Of a DNA stretch of 64,000 bases, positions 27,689 through 37,700 are shown in pieces. This DNA comes from Myxococcus fulvus (GTDB lineage Bacteria > Myxococcota > Myxococcia > Myxococcales > Myxococcaceae). The notes under the pieces are model-generated. The model searched no databases, was not told where the DNA came from, and worked only from the letters and a program-made list of their open reading frames with translations. Location of the stretch: assembly GCF_900111765.1 (NCBI RefSeq), contig NZ_FOIB01000004.1, positions 124,001-188,000 of the forward strand. Reading direction: 5' to 3'. Made by a program: the position numbers and the translations under genes. How positions within the stretch are numbered: the stretch's first letter is position 1; each line of letters starts with the position of its first letter.

Positions 27689-30292
27689 GTGCTGGCTCCC
27701 GACTCTCTCGTCCTCGACGGTCGCTTCCGAGTCCTCCGTCCGTTGGGCTCGGGCGGCATGGGGGAAGTGTACCTGGGTGAACAGGTCTCCTTGGGCCGCA
27801 AGGTGGCCATCAAGGTCCTGCACCACGACCTCAACGCCCAGCCCGGCATGGCCGAGCGCTTCAAGCGCGAGGCCCGCCTCCTCTCCGCCGTCGAGCACCC
27901 CGCCGTCGTCCACATCGTCGACTTCGGCGAGTCGGGCGATCACGCCTGCCTGGTGATGGAGTTCGTGGAGGGCGAGAGCCTCTACGACGTGCTCACCCCG
28001 GGGCCCATGCCGCCGGGGCGCGCGCTGCCGCTGCTCCACCAGCTCGCGGAGGGCCTGGCCGCCATCCACGACAAGGGCATCATCCACCGCGACCTGAAGC
28101 CGGAGAACGTCTTCATCTCCCCCGGCGCGCGCGGTGAGCAGGCGCGGCTGCTCGACTTCGGCATCGCCCGGCTGGTGGAGCCGGACGCGCAGAGCAACGT
28201 CAGCCAGGTGGGCGTGGTGCTCGGCACCCCGGAGTACCTGTCGCCGGAGCAGGCGGTGGGCGCGAAGGTGGACACGCGCAGCGACCTCTACACCTTCGGC
28301 GTGCTCATCTACCGGGTGCTCTCCGGGCGGCTGCCGTTCGACGGGCCCCAGGCGCGGCACTTCCTCGCGCAGCACGCCTCGCACGCGCCGCTGCCGTTGG
28401 ACCGGGCCGCTCCGTCGCTGTCGCGCTACATCGGCCTGTTGTCGCTGGTGATGAAGCTCTTGGAGAAGAACCCGGCCAAGCGCACGCAGAGCGCGCACGA
28501 GCTGGCGGATGCGCTCGCCGCGGCCCACGCCTCGCTCTCCGCGCTGACGCCGGGGCTGGGCACGCCCGCCTACGTCGGGATGCCCGCCACCGTCACCTCG
28601 CCCTCGGGCACGTCCGTCTTCGGCACGGGCGAGACGCCCGTGGTGGCCACGCCCGGCCCCACCGGGACCTCCGTGTTCGGCGGCGCGGACGCTCCGGTGC
28701 CCGCCACGTCCCAGCGCATCAGCCAGGGGACGGCCGCGTACGGCGCGGTGGCCACCTCGGGCGCGCACAGCCTTCCGCCGGGAATGGTGCGCACGGGCAC
28801 GGCGTCCTTCGGCACGCGGCCGTCGGGCGCGGGCCCGTCCTTGTCCGGCAGCAACTCGGTGGTGAAGCCGCAGAACCTGACGGTGATGCTCACCGACATC
28901 CAGGGCTTCACCGAGCGCACCAGCCGGCAGACGCACGAAGAGAACGCGCGGATGCTGGAGACGCATGACCGCCTGCTGATTCCGCTGGTGAAGGAGCACG
29001 ACGGACGGCTGGTGCAGAAGCGCGGCGACGCGCTCCTGGTGGTGTTCCGCTCGCCCACCGCGGCGGTGCTGTGCGGCATGGCGATGCAGGACAAGCTGTG
29101 GCGCCACAACCAGGCGCTGCCCGATGGGGAGCGGCTGAACGTGCGCGTGTGCCTGCACGCGGGCGAGGTGCTGCTCACCGCCGACACCGTGCTGGGCGAG
29201 CCCATGGAGGTGGTGGAGACGGTGGAGCACGTCGCCGCCGCGGGCGAGGTCACCTTCACGGAGGCGGTGAACCTGGCGCGCAACCGCGCCGAGGCGGAGG
29301 TGGAGCCGTGTGGTTCCATCACCCTGCCCGGCCGCGAGGAGCAGCTCCAGCTCTACCGCTGCCTGCGCGTGGCCGAGGGCCCGCCCTTCGGGGGCCGCTT
29401 CGAGAAGCAGAGCGCGCTCGCGGTGCGCTTCGCGCCGGCGCTGCGCAGGACGGGCGTGGCCTGGGCCTCGATGACCCAGCGGGCCCGTGAGCGGCTCCAG
29501 CGCGTGCGCGACTTCTCGCCCCGACAGTCGCTGCGCGTGGCGGGTCCGTGGTTGCGCGAGGAGCTGACGCCCGCGAAGTTGAAGGCACGCGCCCAGGCCA
29601 CCGTGGCCCTGGCGCGAGCGAAGCCGAAGCACGCGGGTGCGTTGGTGGGTGTGCTCCTGCTGCTCGTCGCCGCGTGGGTTTGGCACCTGAACCGCCCCGC
29701 GGTGAAGGCGCTGTCGCTGTTGGAGGACGGCAGGACGGAGGAGGCCCTCGCGCTGCTGAACGCGACGTCGAACGACGAGCAGAAGCAGCCCGCCGTGCGA
29801 CGTGCGCTCGCGGCGACACACCACGCGCTCGGCAACCACGACAAGGAGCGGGTGCTGCTCGCCACGTTGGACGACGAGGGTCGCGCCGGCGTGGAGGACT
29901 CGATTCTGGACGGGCTCGCGGAGGACTACGGCCGCAAGGACTCCGACGACCTGCGCAAGCTCTTGAGCAACATCCCCCGGGAGCGGGTGCGTCCGTACTT
30001 CATCGACCTGGTGGAGAGCGACTTCTCGCTCAAGCAGTGGGGCGCGGTGCGCTACCTGGACGCCGCGAAGGAGACCGACGGGTTCGACCTGGTCGCGGGC
30101 TACGCCAAGGCGCTGGAGGGCAAGGAGTGTGAGCTGCGCCGCCTCGCCGCGAGGAGGCTGGGCGTGCTGGGGAACATGGACGCCGTCCCCGCGCTCATCC
30201 GCCTCGCGGAGCTGGAGGTCGGCAAGAGCGGAGACTGCGGTCAGGCCGAGGCGAACCGGGCCCTGCAGCGGCTGAACAAGAAGGGCGGCTGA
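27689..30292 (+). CDS. Ser/Thr protein kinase fused to a degenerate class III cyclase domain
   Basis: An 867-residue protein starting at GTG 27689, the only plausible start just before the kinase fold; the frame is open further up but has no fitting start. Kinase residues about 10-280: LGSGGMGEVY P-loop, Lys42 in VAIKVL, HRDLKPEN with Asp135, DFG with Asp156, and GTPEYLSPEQ. A Ser/Thr/Gly/Pro-rich linker covers 290-395. Cyclase-like domain at about 397-560: LTVMLTDIQGFTERT (metal Asp403) and KRGDALLVVF (second metal Asp) are kept, but the Asn/Arg motif expected at MEVVETVEHV is absent. A TM segment lies near 650-670 (GALVGVLLLLVAAWVW), and a helical HEAT-like tail (CELRRLAARRLGVLGNMDAVPALIRL) would lie outside the cytoplasm. 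Likely active kinase with a cyclase-derived regulatory domain. Confidence 0.9.
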   Translation: MLAPDSLVLDGRFRVLRPLGSGGMGEVYLGEQVSLGRKVAIKVLHHDLNAQPGMAERFKREARLLSAVEHPAVVHIVDFGESGDHACLVMEFVEGESLYDVLTPGPMPPGRALPLLHQLAEGLAAIHDKGIIHRDLKPENVFISPGARGEQARLLDFGIARLVEPDAQSNVSQVGVVLGTPEYLSPEQAVGAKVDTRSDLYTFGVLIYRVLSGRLPFDGPQARHFLAQHASHAPLPLDRAAPSLSRYIGLLSLVMKLLEKNPAKRTQSAHELADALAAAHASLSALTPGLGTPAYVGMPATVTSPSGTSVFGTGETPVVATPGPTGTSVFGGADAPVPATSQRISQGTAAYGAVATSGAHSLPPGMVRTGTASFGTRPSGAGPSLSGSNSVVKPQNLTVMLTDIQGFTERTSRQTHEENARMLETHDRLLIPLVKEHDGRLVQKRGDALLVVFRSPTAAVLCGMAMQDKLWRHNQALPDGERLNVRVCLHAGEVLLTADTVLGEPMEVVETVEHVAAAGEVTFTEAVNLARNRAEAEVEPCGSITLPGREEQLQLYRCLRVAEGPPFGGRFEKQSALAVRFAPALRRTGVAWASMTQRARERLQRVRDFSPRQSLRVAGPWLREELTPAKLKARAQATVALARAKPKHAGALVGVLLLLVAAWVWHLNRPAVKALSLLEDGRTEEALALLNATSNDEQKQPAVRRALAATHHALGNHDKERVLLATLDDEGRAGVEDSILDGLAEDYGRKDSDDLRKLLSNIPRERVRPYFIDLVESDFSLKQWGAVRYLDAAKETDGFDLVAGYAKALEGKECELRRLAARRLGVLGNMDAVPALIRLAELEVGKSGDCGQAEANRALQRLNKKGG

Positions 30293-30331
30293 AGGCCCGG
30301 GAGTCCCGTCCCGAGCCCGGCGTAGCGCGCG

Positions 30332-30754
30332 TCAGTCGTCGCGGTGGGCGTGCCCCTTCTTCTTGCCCTTGCCGCGACCGTGATGGTGGTGGTCGTCGTC
30401 ATCCCAGTCGTCGTCCCTGTCCCGGCGTGCCTTCACCTTCTCGTCCACCCTGAGCAGGTTGCGGGAGAAGGCGTCGTATTCGAGGTGCAGGTGGCCCCGC
30501 GCGCCCGGCGCGGAGGCGTCGAACTTCACCTTCCAGATGTCGCGGCCGGTGCGGTGCGCCTCCTTGAGGCGGCAGTCATAGCGGCGCGAGCGACACTCAC
30601 CGAAGCCCCGGTCCACGGCCTCCTTGTAGGACATGGAGGACGGACGCGGCGGAGGCCGCGAGGGCCCGGGACGTGGCTCGGAGCGCGAGTGCACGACACA
30701 GCCCGAGGCGAGCAACAGACCACCGACAAGCAGGGCGATTCTCATGCCCGACAT
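30332..30754 (-). CDS. Lipoprotein with Asp/His/Lys-rich C-terminal tail
   Basis: A 140-residue protein. Lipobox LLASGC near residue 19, then a Pro/Arg-rich linker (PRPGPSRPPPRPSS). The middle (YKEAVDRGFGECRSRRYDCRLKEAHRTGRDIWKVKF, in two pieces) resembles small myxobacterial envelope proteins of unknown role. The tail reads DDDWDDDDHHHHGRGKGKKKGHAH, a likely metal-binding cluster or polyanion/polycation patch. GAGG precedes the chosen ATG by about 10 bases; an ATG three codons later is possible. Third gene of a minus-strand envelope block. Confidence 0.75.
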   Translation of the reverse strand: MSGMRIALLVGGLLLASGCVVHSRSEPRPGPSRPPPRPSSMSYKEAVDRGFGECRSRRYDCRLKEAHRTGRDIWKVKFDASAPGARGHLHLEYDAFSRNLLRVDEKVKARRDRDDDWDDDDHHHHGRGKGKKKGHAHRDD

Positions 30755-30813
30755 GACGCAACAACCTCGCCAAGCTTCAAAGCCACGCGGGGTGCGGGAT
30801 GTCGACTGGAAAT

Positions 30814-31758
30814 CTACAGTCCCTCGGGAGACGCGTAGGAGACGAAGAGCTCGCCGGTGACATAGGCGCGCGCGCCCTTGCTCGCCGGGCGCAGGAAGTC
30901 GTTCACCACGGGGCCCCCCTGGGAGAGCTGGTGCTTCTCCGGATGGGACAGGTTCATGCGGCTCCGTGCCACGCCCTTGCTGCCTCGGTGGATGAAGGTG
31001 ACGGTGCCGTCGTCGCCAATCGCCTCCACCACGCCGATGTGGGTCATCCCATCATTGCGGCGACCATCGCGGTTGCGGTCATACGTCTCGCGGAAGAAGA
31101 CGAGGTCACCCGGACGCGGCGCGTGCTGATGCAGCCGGCCGCCCTGCGTGGCGCGACGGAAGATGGCGGAGACGGCGTTCTCCCCGGCGAGGAACCCGTG
31201 CGCCACCAGGTCGATGCCCGCGGAGAGATACGCCAGCCGCACGAAGCCCGAGCAGTCGTTCGGCATCCCCCGGCTCACGCGCCCCAGGTTTCGCTCACCC
31301 ACGAGCTGCATCGAGCGCGACACGATGAGCCGCGCCAACTGCATCGGCGTGCGGTACGCCTCCCAGAACCCCGCGGAGTCCGCGGCCGGGCTCGTGACCA
31401 GCGCGACCGCCTCCAGCGCGGCGGAGATGACGCCCGTCACCAGCGGACGGGCCTTCTCCTCGGACATCACGGTGGCGACGACGGCGGGCGCTCGCTCACC
31501 GCGAGCTGCCTCCACGACCACCGGGGCCCCCGTCCCACTCACGGACGAAGCCTCGGGCGCCACCGCCGGAGTCGTGTCGGACGCGGGCACCTGCGTGCCC
31601 TGGCCGGTGGACTCCGGCGCTGCGGAAGGCACCACCTCCGGAGACGTCCCGACGTCGCGGGACTTCACGGTGGCGCAGCCGATGAGGGCACACAGCGGAA
31701 CGATGGCGAGCAGGCGAGGACTGGACAACCGACGACCCTCCAACAAAGGCGGCCGCAT
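30814..31758 (-). CDS. NlpC/P60-type cysteine peptidase lipoprotein
   Basis: A 314-residue protein. Lipobox ALIGC (Cys near 28), then about 60 residues of Pro/Ala/Ser/Thr-rich linker. The C-terminal domain has the NlpC/P60 layout: catalytic Cys in PNDCSGFVRLAYLSAG near residue 167, RPGDLVFF near 215, His in MTHIGVVEAI near 237, and HRGSKGVARSRMNL. The family cleaves peptidoglycan cross-bridge or stem peptides. It lies 41 bases downstream of the giant membrane protein on the same strand. A CHAP amidase is the main alternative because the spacing is somewhat unusual. Confidence 0.82.
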   Translation of the reverse strand: MRPPLLEGRRLSSPRLLAIVPLCALIGCATVKSRDVGTSPEVVPSAAPESTGQGTQVPASDTTPAVAPEASSVSGTGAPVVVEAARGERAPAVVATVMSEEKARPLVTGVISAALEAVALVTSPAADSAGFWEAYRTPMQLARLIVSRSMQLVGERNLGRVSRGMPNDCSGFVRLAYLSAGIDLVAHGFLAGENAVSAIFRRATQGGRLHQHAPRPGDLVFFRETYDRNRDGRRNDGMTHIGVVEAIGDDGTVTFIHRGSKGVARSRMNLSHPEKHQLSQGGPVVNDFLRPASKGARAYVTGELFVSYASPEGL

Positions 31759-31799
31759 TCAATCCCACAGGTGGGGCCCGTCGCCAAGAACTCGAAGTG

Positions 31800-34700
31800 T
31801 CAGCCCTCCCAGGTGGACAGCAGTGCGCGGACCCGCGTGTACCTCTGGAGGAGTGCGGCACGGTGGGCGCTGAGCATCACCATGGAACCGATGACGAACA
31901 AACCCATGATGAACAGCGAGGCGGCCGCGACACGGTGGTCCCTCATGCCGAAGCGCACCAGGTTCGCCGCCACACACGTCACCAGGAACGCGGTGCCCAG
32001 GTACACGTAGGAGCGGATGCGCAACGCGATGCCGAAGCCCACGCCCACCACGCAGAGGAACACGCACAGGAGCATCGCCCCGCCGTCGTCGAACATCAGC
32101 GGCTTCCATGCACCCGCCACGTAGATGACGGTGACGGCCACCGCGCGCAGCCGTGCGTAGGTGTCCTCCTCGATGGCGCCCCGGAACACGCGCAACAGCG
32201 CGAGCAGCGAGAGGCCCGCGGGGATGACGTAGAACTGCGGCTCGCCGTGACCCGTGCCCTGCCACACCAGGAAGAGCGCGACGTTGAAGGCCACCACCGA
32301 CGCGAGCGAGGCCGAGCCCCTGCGCGTCGGATGCGAGGCCAGCGCCGCGAAGTGCGCCGCATGCCCCACCAGTAGCGCGGCCACCTGGAGCGGCTCTCCC
32401 CACCGCGCGGAGAGCAGGCCCGCCATCGGGAACAGGTACGCGCCCCACAGCGCGGGCCTCCGGAAGACCGTCAGCCCCGAGCCCTCGCGCTGCACGAAGA
32501 AGTACAGGCCCGTGAAGAGCGCGCCGCCCACCAGCGCCGCCAGGCTGTCCCCGGAGTTCGGATGCGCTCCCATGCCGAGCAGGCGCATGGACAGGTAGCC
32601 CAGCGCGAGCACCCCCTGGGCCAGGAACGCGGCGGGCTCGTCCTCTTCCCTGGAGGCATGGCGCACCAGCGCGAAGAGCAGCACCGCCAGCGAGCCACAC
32701 GCGACCAGCGCCTCGCGCAGCGCATCCCCCTGCGGCCCCAGCAACCCCAGGCCGAACATCACCTCCATCAGCGCCACGACGGTGAAGCCCAGCCCCACGC
32801 CCCGGCGCACCTCCCGGCCCGCCACGAACAGCGCGAGCGCGGCGAGCAGCCCACTGAGCGCACCGAGGTACGGGAGGATGAACTCCGAGCCACGCCCCGT
32901 GGAGTACACCGCGCCCAGGTGCATCATCACGCCGTGCGCCGCCACGAGCGACGCCAGCCAGCCCACCGCCTCGCGCTCACTCCGGCGCCACACCACCGCC
33001 CACGCCGCCCCCAGACCGAACACGAAGCACAGCGGCGTCCCGATGTGCCGCAGGTCGCGCAGCGCCGACAGCGACAACAGCGCCAGCACCCAACCGCCAT
33101 GGTGCAGGGCCGCGCCCACGCGCACACCTCGCGCGTCCAGGAACATGCCCGCCACGCACAGCGCCAGCCCCGCGCCACTGACGACCGCGGGCAGCCACAC
33201 GAAGGGCACCGCCGCCACCAGCGACAAGCCGAGCAGCGCCGTGGCCACATTCGCCATCCACCGCTCGCGCGTCGCCATCAACACCAGCGACGCCGCCCCG
33301 GCCCCCAGCGCCACATGCGGCGCGAGCGCACCAGGCCCCGCGTCCACGAGCCTCGTCAGGAGCAGCAGCGCCAGCACGCCCGCGCTCCCCGCCCACAAGG
33401 GCTCGCTCCACGTGCCGCCCAGTCCGGGCAGCAACCGCTCCACCCCCTTGTTGAGCGAGCGCTGCACGCTCCCCGACTGACAGAAGGCGGACAGCACGGC
33501 GGCGCCCAGCGCCAGCGCGACGATGGGCAGCCCCGCCTCGGGCCGCCACTCCAGGAAGTGGTGCGTCTGCGTCTGCCCCAAGCACGCGAGCGACAGCCCC
33601 AGGAGCGCCGGCACCAGCAGCCAGCGCAGGGACAGGAGGAACGCGGACGCGGCGACCACGCCCGCGAGGCCCGCGAGCCTCGCCGGCGACGGTTCCTCCA
33701 GCACCGGCAACACGCCGATGACCAGCGCGGTGATGACGGAGACCTGACGCAGCTGCGTGTCCGGTGGACTGCGGAAGAAGGCCCAGAGCTTCGGCGCCGC
33801 GTGGTGCTCGGCCAACGCGAGCGCCAGCAAGAGGACGGTGACGAAGGGCCGCGCCTCCGGAACGGTGATGAGCAGCAGCGAGGCGCCGCACACGCGCAGG
33901 AACGGCATGGGCCCGGGCATCAGCGCGAGCGAGGCCGTGAGGAAGTACACCGGCAGCGGCCCCATCCATGACGTCAGCAGCACCACCGGCGTGAGCAGCG
34001 CGAGGCTGACCTGCATGCCCAGCGACAGCCGGTTGCGGACCGCCACCTCGTTCGAGCGCAGCAACAGGGTGCTGAAGCCGGGCACGTGCTCCACCGCCCG
34101 CGTCACGGCCAGCGACAACAGCGGCAGCGCATAAGCCCACGTGGGCGTGTCCCCACCCATCGCCAGGAAGCCCACGAAGGCGAAGGGCACGCCGAGGCAT
34201 GCGAACCAGGGCAGGCGCGTGGCGCGCGTCCACAGCAGCGGCAGCACCATGGCGCCCGCGACCATCCAGGCAGGGTGCGCATCATCCCAGCGCACCACCG
34301 TGGGGACCATCACCAGCGCGGAGGCCACCGTGGCCACCATCGCGTAGCGGCGGCCCCCCGCGCCCACCTTCAGCACCGCGGGGACCTCCTCGAGCACCGC
34401 GAGGACGGCGAGCACCGTGGCCAGGCCCAACAGCGCCAGGGGCCCCGTGGCGTACAGGCCGATGGCGGCATACAGCGCGGCCACGCCGACGCTGAGCGCG
34501 GCGGGCATGGCCCTCGCGGTGAGCAGCGCGGCGAAGGCCGTGGCGAGGATGAAGGTGTTCTCCTGCGAGGACTTCGCCTCCGCGACCGCGAGGAAGGGGA
34601 AGGTCCACGCCACGAGCGCCGCGACGGTGGTGCTCGGGCTGCGTCCCCAGCGCGCCGCGCTGAGTGAAGACCCCAGGGCCCAGAGGATGAACGCCCCCAT

Positions 34701-37700
34701 GGACATCGCCGGCGTCATCAGCCCGCCCCAGGGCGAGAACGAGCGCCCCAGGTCCGGCAGCAGCGCGAAGGCCGCGATGAACACCGCCAGGGGCCGCGCG
34801 AGAGGGAGCGTGCGAGACACCACCGCGATGGCTCCGGCCGACAGGAGCATCACCACGCCCAGGCCACTCACGGTGCCGATGATTCCCGCCAGGAACCCGA
34901 AGAGCGCGTAGAAGACGGCGACCCCGCTCAGCTGGCGCAGCAGCCGGCCCCGCTCGGCCACGACGGCGAGCGCCAGCGCGACGAAGACCAGCGAGAAGGC
35001 CATCGCCGTGACGGAGACCTGGAGCGCGAGCTTCGGCACCAGGGCGGCCGCCAGCAGGACGGCGTAGGCCACGACGTACGCGTTGCGCAGACTCCACGCG
35101 ATGACGAGCATGCTCGCGCCGCACAGCACCGCGCCCGCCATCGGCGTGAAGCCGAAGTCGCTGAACAAGCCCATCAGGAAGCCGGCCGTGGCCAGCAATC
35201 CGCCCACGGGGGCCACCAGCGACCGCGTCCGCGCGGTGCACACCAGGGACACCCCCGCGAGCCCGAGCGCCAGCATCCCGGCCACCACGGACGCGGCCTC
35301 CACCGAGAGGACCTGGATGGCCAGCGGCGGCACCACCAGCATCAACAGCGCGCCGACGACCTTCAGGTAGAAGCGATCCACCAGCAGGCCGGTGCCCAGA
35401 CACACGACCGACATGCCGAGCACGCTCCAGAGGGCCGGGCGCGCGTCGGGACCGGCGATGCCGTAGAAGGAGAAGAGGACGCCAGCCACGGCCGTGCAGC
35501 GCAGCAGCACCTCCGCGAAGGCGACGTCCCGCGCCTGGCCGGTGCGCTCACCGCGCCACAGTCGCGACACCGCGAGCACCACGCCCGCGAGGACGAAAGG
35601 CAGCGCCGTCAGCGCGCCGTACTGCACGGGCAGCCGCTCCGCGACGGGATAGCCGAGCGAGGCCTTGAGCGCGTCGAGCAGCCGCTTCAGCGGCCCCGGC
35701 ACCAGCTGGCCGCTGGTGGCGTACGAGAAGTAGAGCGCGGCGTAGGCGGGATACACCCACGGCAGCCGATGGAGGGCGCCGCTCGCCAGCGACAGCAGCG
35801 TCCAGGTGATGACCGCGGCGGTGACGAAGAACGTCGGCGCCGGGGCACCGATGGCGGCGACCAGACACATCGCCTGGAGGGAGACCACGCCCAGCGACAG
35901 CGTGTCCGTCGCGCGCTCGGCGGGCAGCGCACGGAAGCGATGGGCGGAGGCGAGCAGGAACGCGACGAAGGGCGCATAGAGGCCCGCCTCGGGCGGCGTC
36001 CCCGCGTGGACGAGCGCCAGGTGCAGTCGCACCGCGTAGGCGATGAGCAGGTACAGCGGCGCGGCGAGCGCGAAGGCCAGCGCGCTTCCCTCTCGAGGAC
36101 TCGAAGGGGTGCGCGAGGACAGCACGAAGAAGAGCACGCACGGCAGGAGGTTGAGCCACAGCGCGGCGCCCCCGAGCCTCGCGGCCAACGGAGCCACGCC
36201 CATCATCAGGATGCTGGCGACGAGCGAGGCCTGGACGAAGGGACGCGAGGGAGCATCGAAGGCCTCGGCGGGCTTGCGCACGAACCAGGCCGAGACTCCC
36301 GCCCAGACCAGCAGCGCCGGAGTGAGCCACCACGGTCCCAGGATGGCGTCGCCGAAGCCGGTGGGCGACAGGGCGATGCCCGCGAGGGGGGCCGCCGCCG
36401 AGCCGATGACCCCGAGGATGCGCCCCGGACCACGCAGGGCTTCGCGCCGCCCGAGGACCGCGCCCATGATGGAGAAGAACGCGGAGGCCCCCGCCGTGGC
36501 CAGGAAGATGGCCACCGAGCGACTGACGGAGCTCATCCCGGCCCAACGCTCGAACACGAAGTAGAGCAGGCCCGAGAGGACGAGGAAGGCCCCGACGAAC
36601 CACATGATGCTTTCGTAGAGGAACGGCTTCCACACGCGATTCCACGACGAGGCCTGCTCGACGAACCGGGCCGTCGGGCCCCGGGGCTGCGGCGCCTCGA
36701 ACGACGGCGCGGAGGCATCCTCGGGGAGCGAGTGCACCTCGGCGCCTGCACCGGACGCCCGTGCATGCGGCGACGCGCGCTGGCCCGAACGTCGCGTCGA
36801 CTCCGCCCTCGCGGCGCGCTCGGCCTCACGCTTCGCCTCGTCTCGCGAAGCAGAGGAAGCGCCTTCCGTACGCCACGCCGCCGATGCGCTCTTGCTCGAC
36901 GCGTGCACATCGTCGGCACGCGACGAGGACTCGCCCGAGCCCCACGTACCGCTCGTATCTCGCGTCACGGAGGCATCACTCGCCGCAGACACATCCGGGC
37001 GAGGCACATACTCCCCCTCGCCCCACGGCAGGCCCGCCTTCGGACGCGCCGAGCCCGGCGTGACATCGCTCACACCGTGAGCATCTCGCATCACCGAGGC
37101 ACCACTCGCCACCGAGGCGTCCGCGCGAGGCACAGACTCGCCTCCGCCCCACGACAGCCCCGCATGCGGCTGCTCCGCGGCCACATCAGCGCCAGCCGTG
37201 ACACCCCTCGCGCCGTGCGCATCCTGAATCACCGAGGCACCACTCGCCACGGACGCATCCGCGCCCCACGTGCCGCCCACCGACGCACCACCCACCACCG
37301 GCTCACCCGAGTGATGCGAGGACGCATCCGCGCTCCACGCTCCGCCCGCCTCCCGAATCACCGAAGCGCCGCTCGCCACGGAGTCACCCGTGCCGCGCGC
37401 CGGGTGCGCGGAGGCATCGCGCGTCACGGCCTCGCTCGACCGCCACGGGGCCTCCCCAACAACCGCATCCGGGTCCACGGGCAGCACCGTGGCCCCCGCG
37501 TGCACCCCACCCGCCTCGGGAACCACGGCGGGCCACTCACCCGGGCGCGAAGGCGCTCCACCCCCCACCACCGTGGCGGCGGACACACCCTCCTCCGCGC
37601 GCAGCGGGTCCACCCGATTCGCCGTCACCGGCGCGGGAGACTCGGCGAGCACGGAGAGGAGGATTCGGGCCTGACGCTCGTAGCGCTCGGACAGGAAGCG

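Noticed and set aside
18034..27780. Several 700-1200-codon plus-strand frames opposite the TPR gene
   Set aside because: Compositional shadows of an Ala/Leu/Glu/Arg repeat protein; no start sites or domains.
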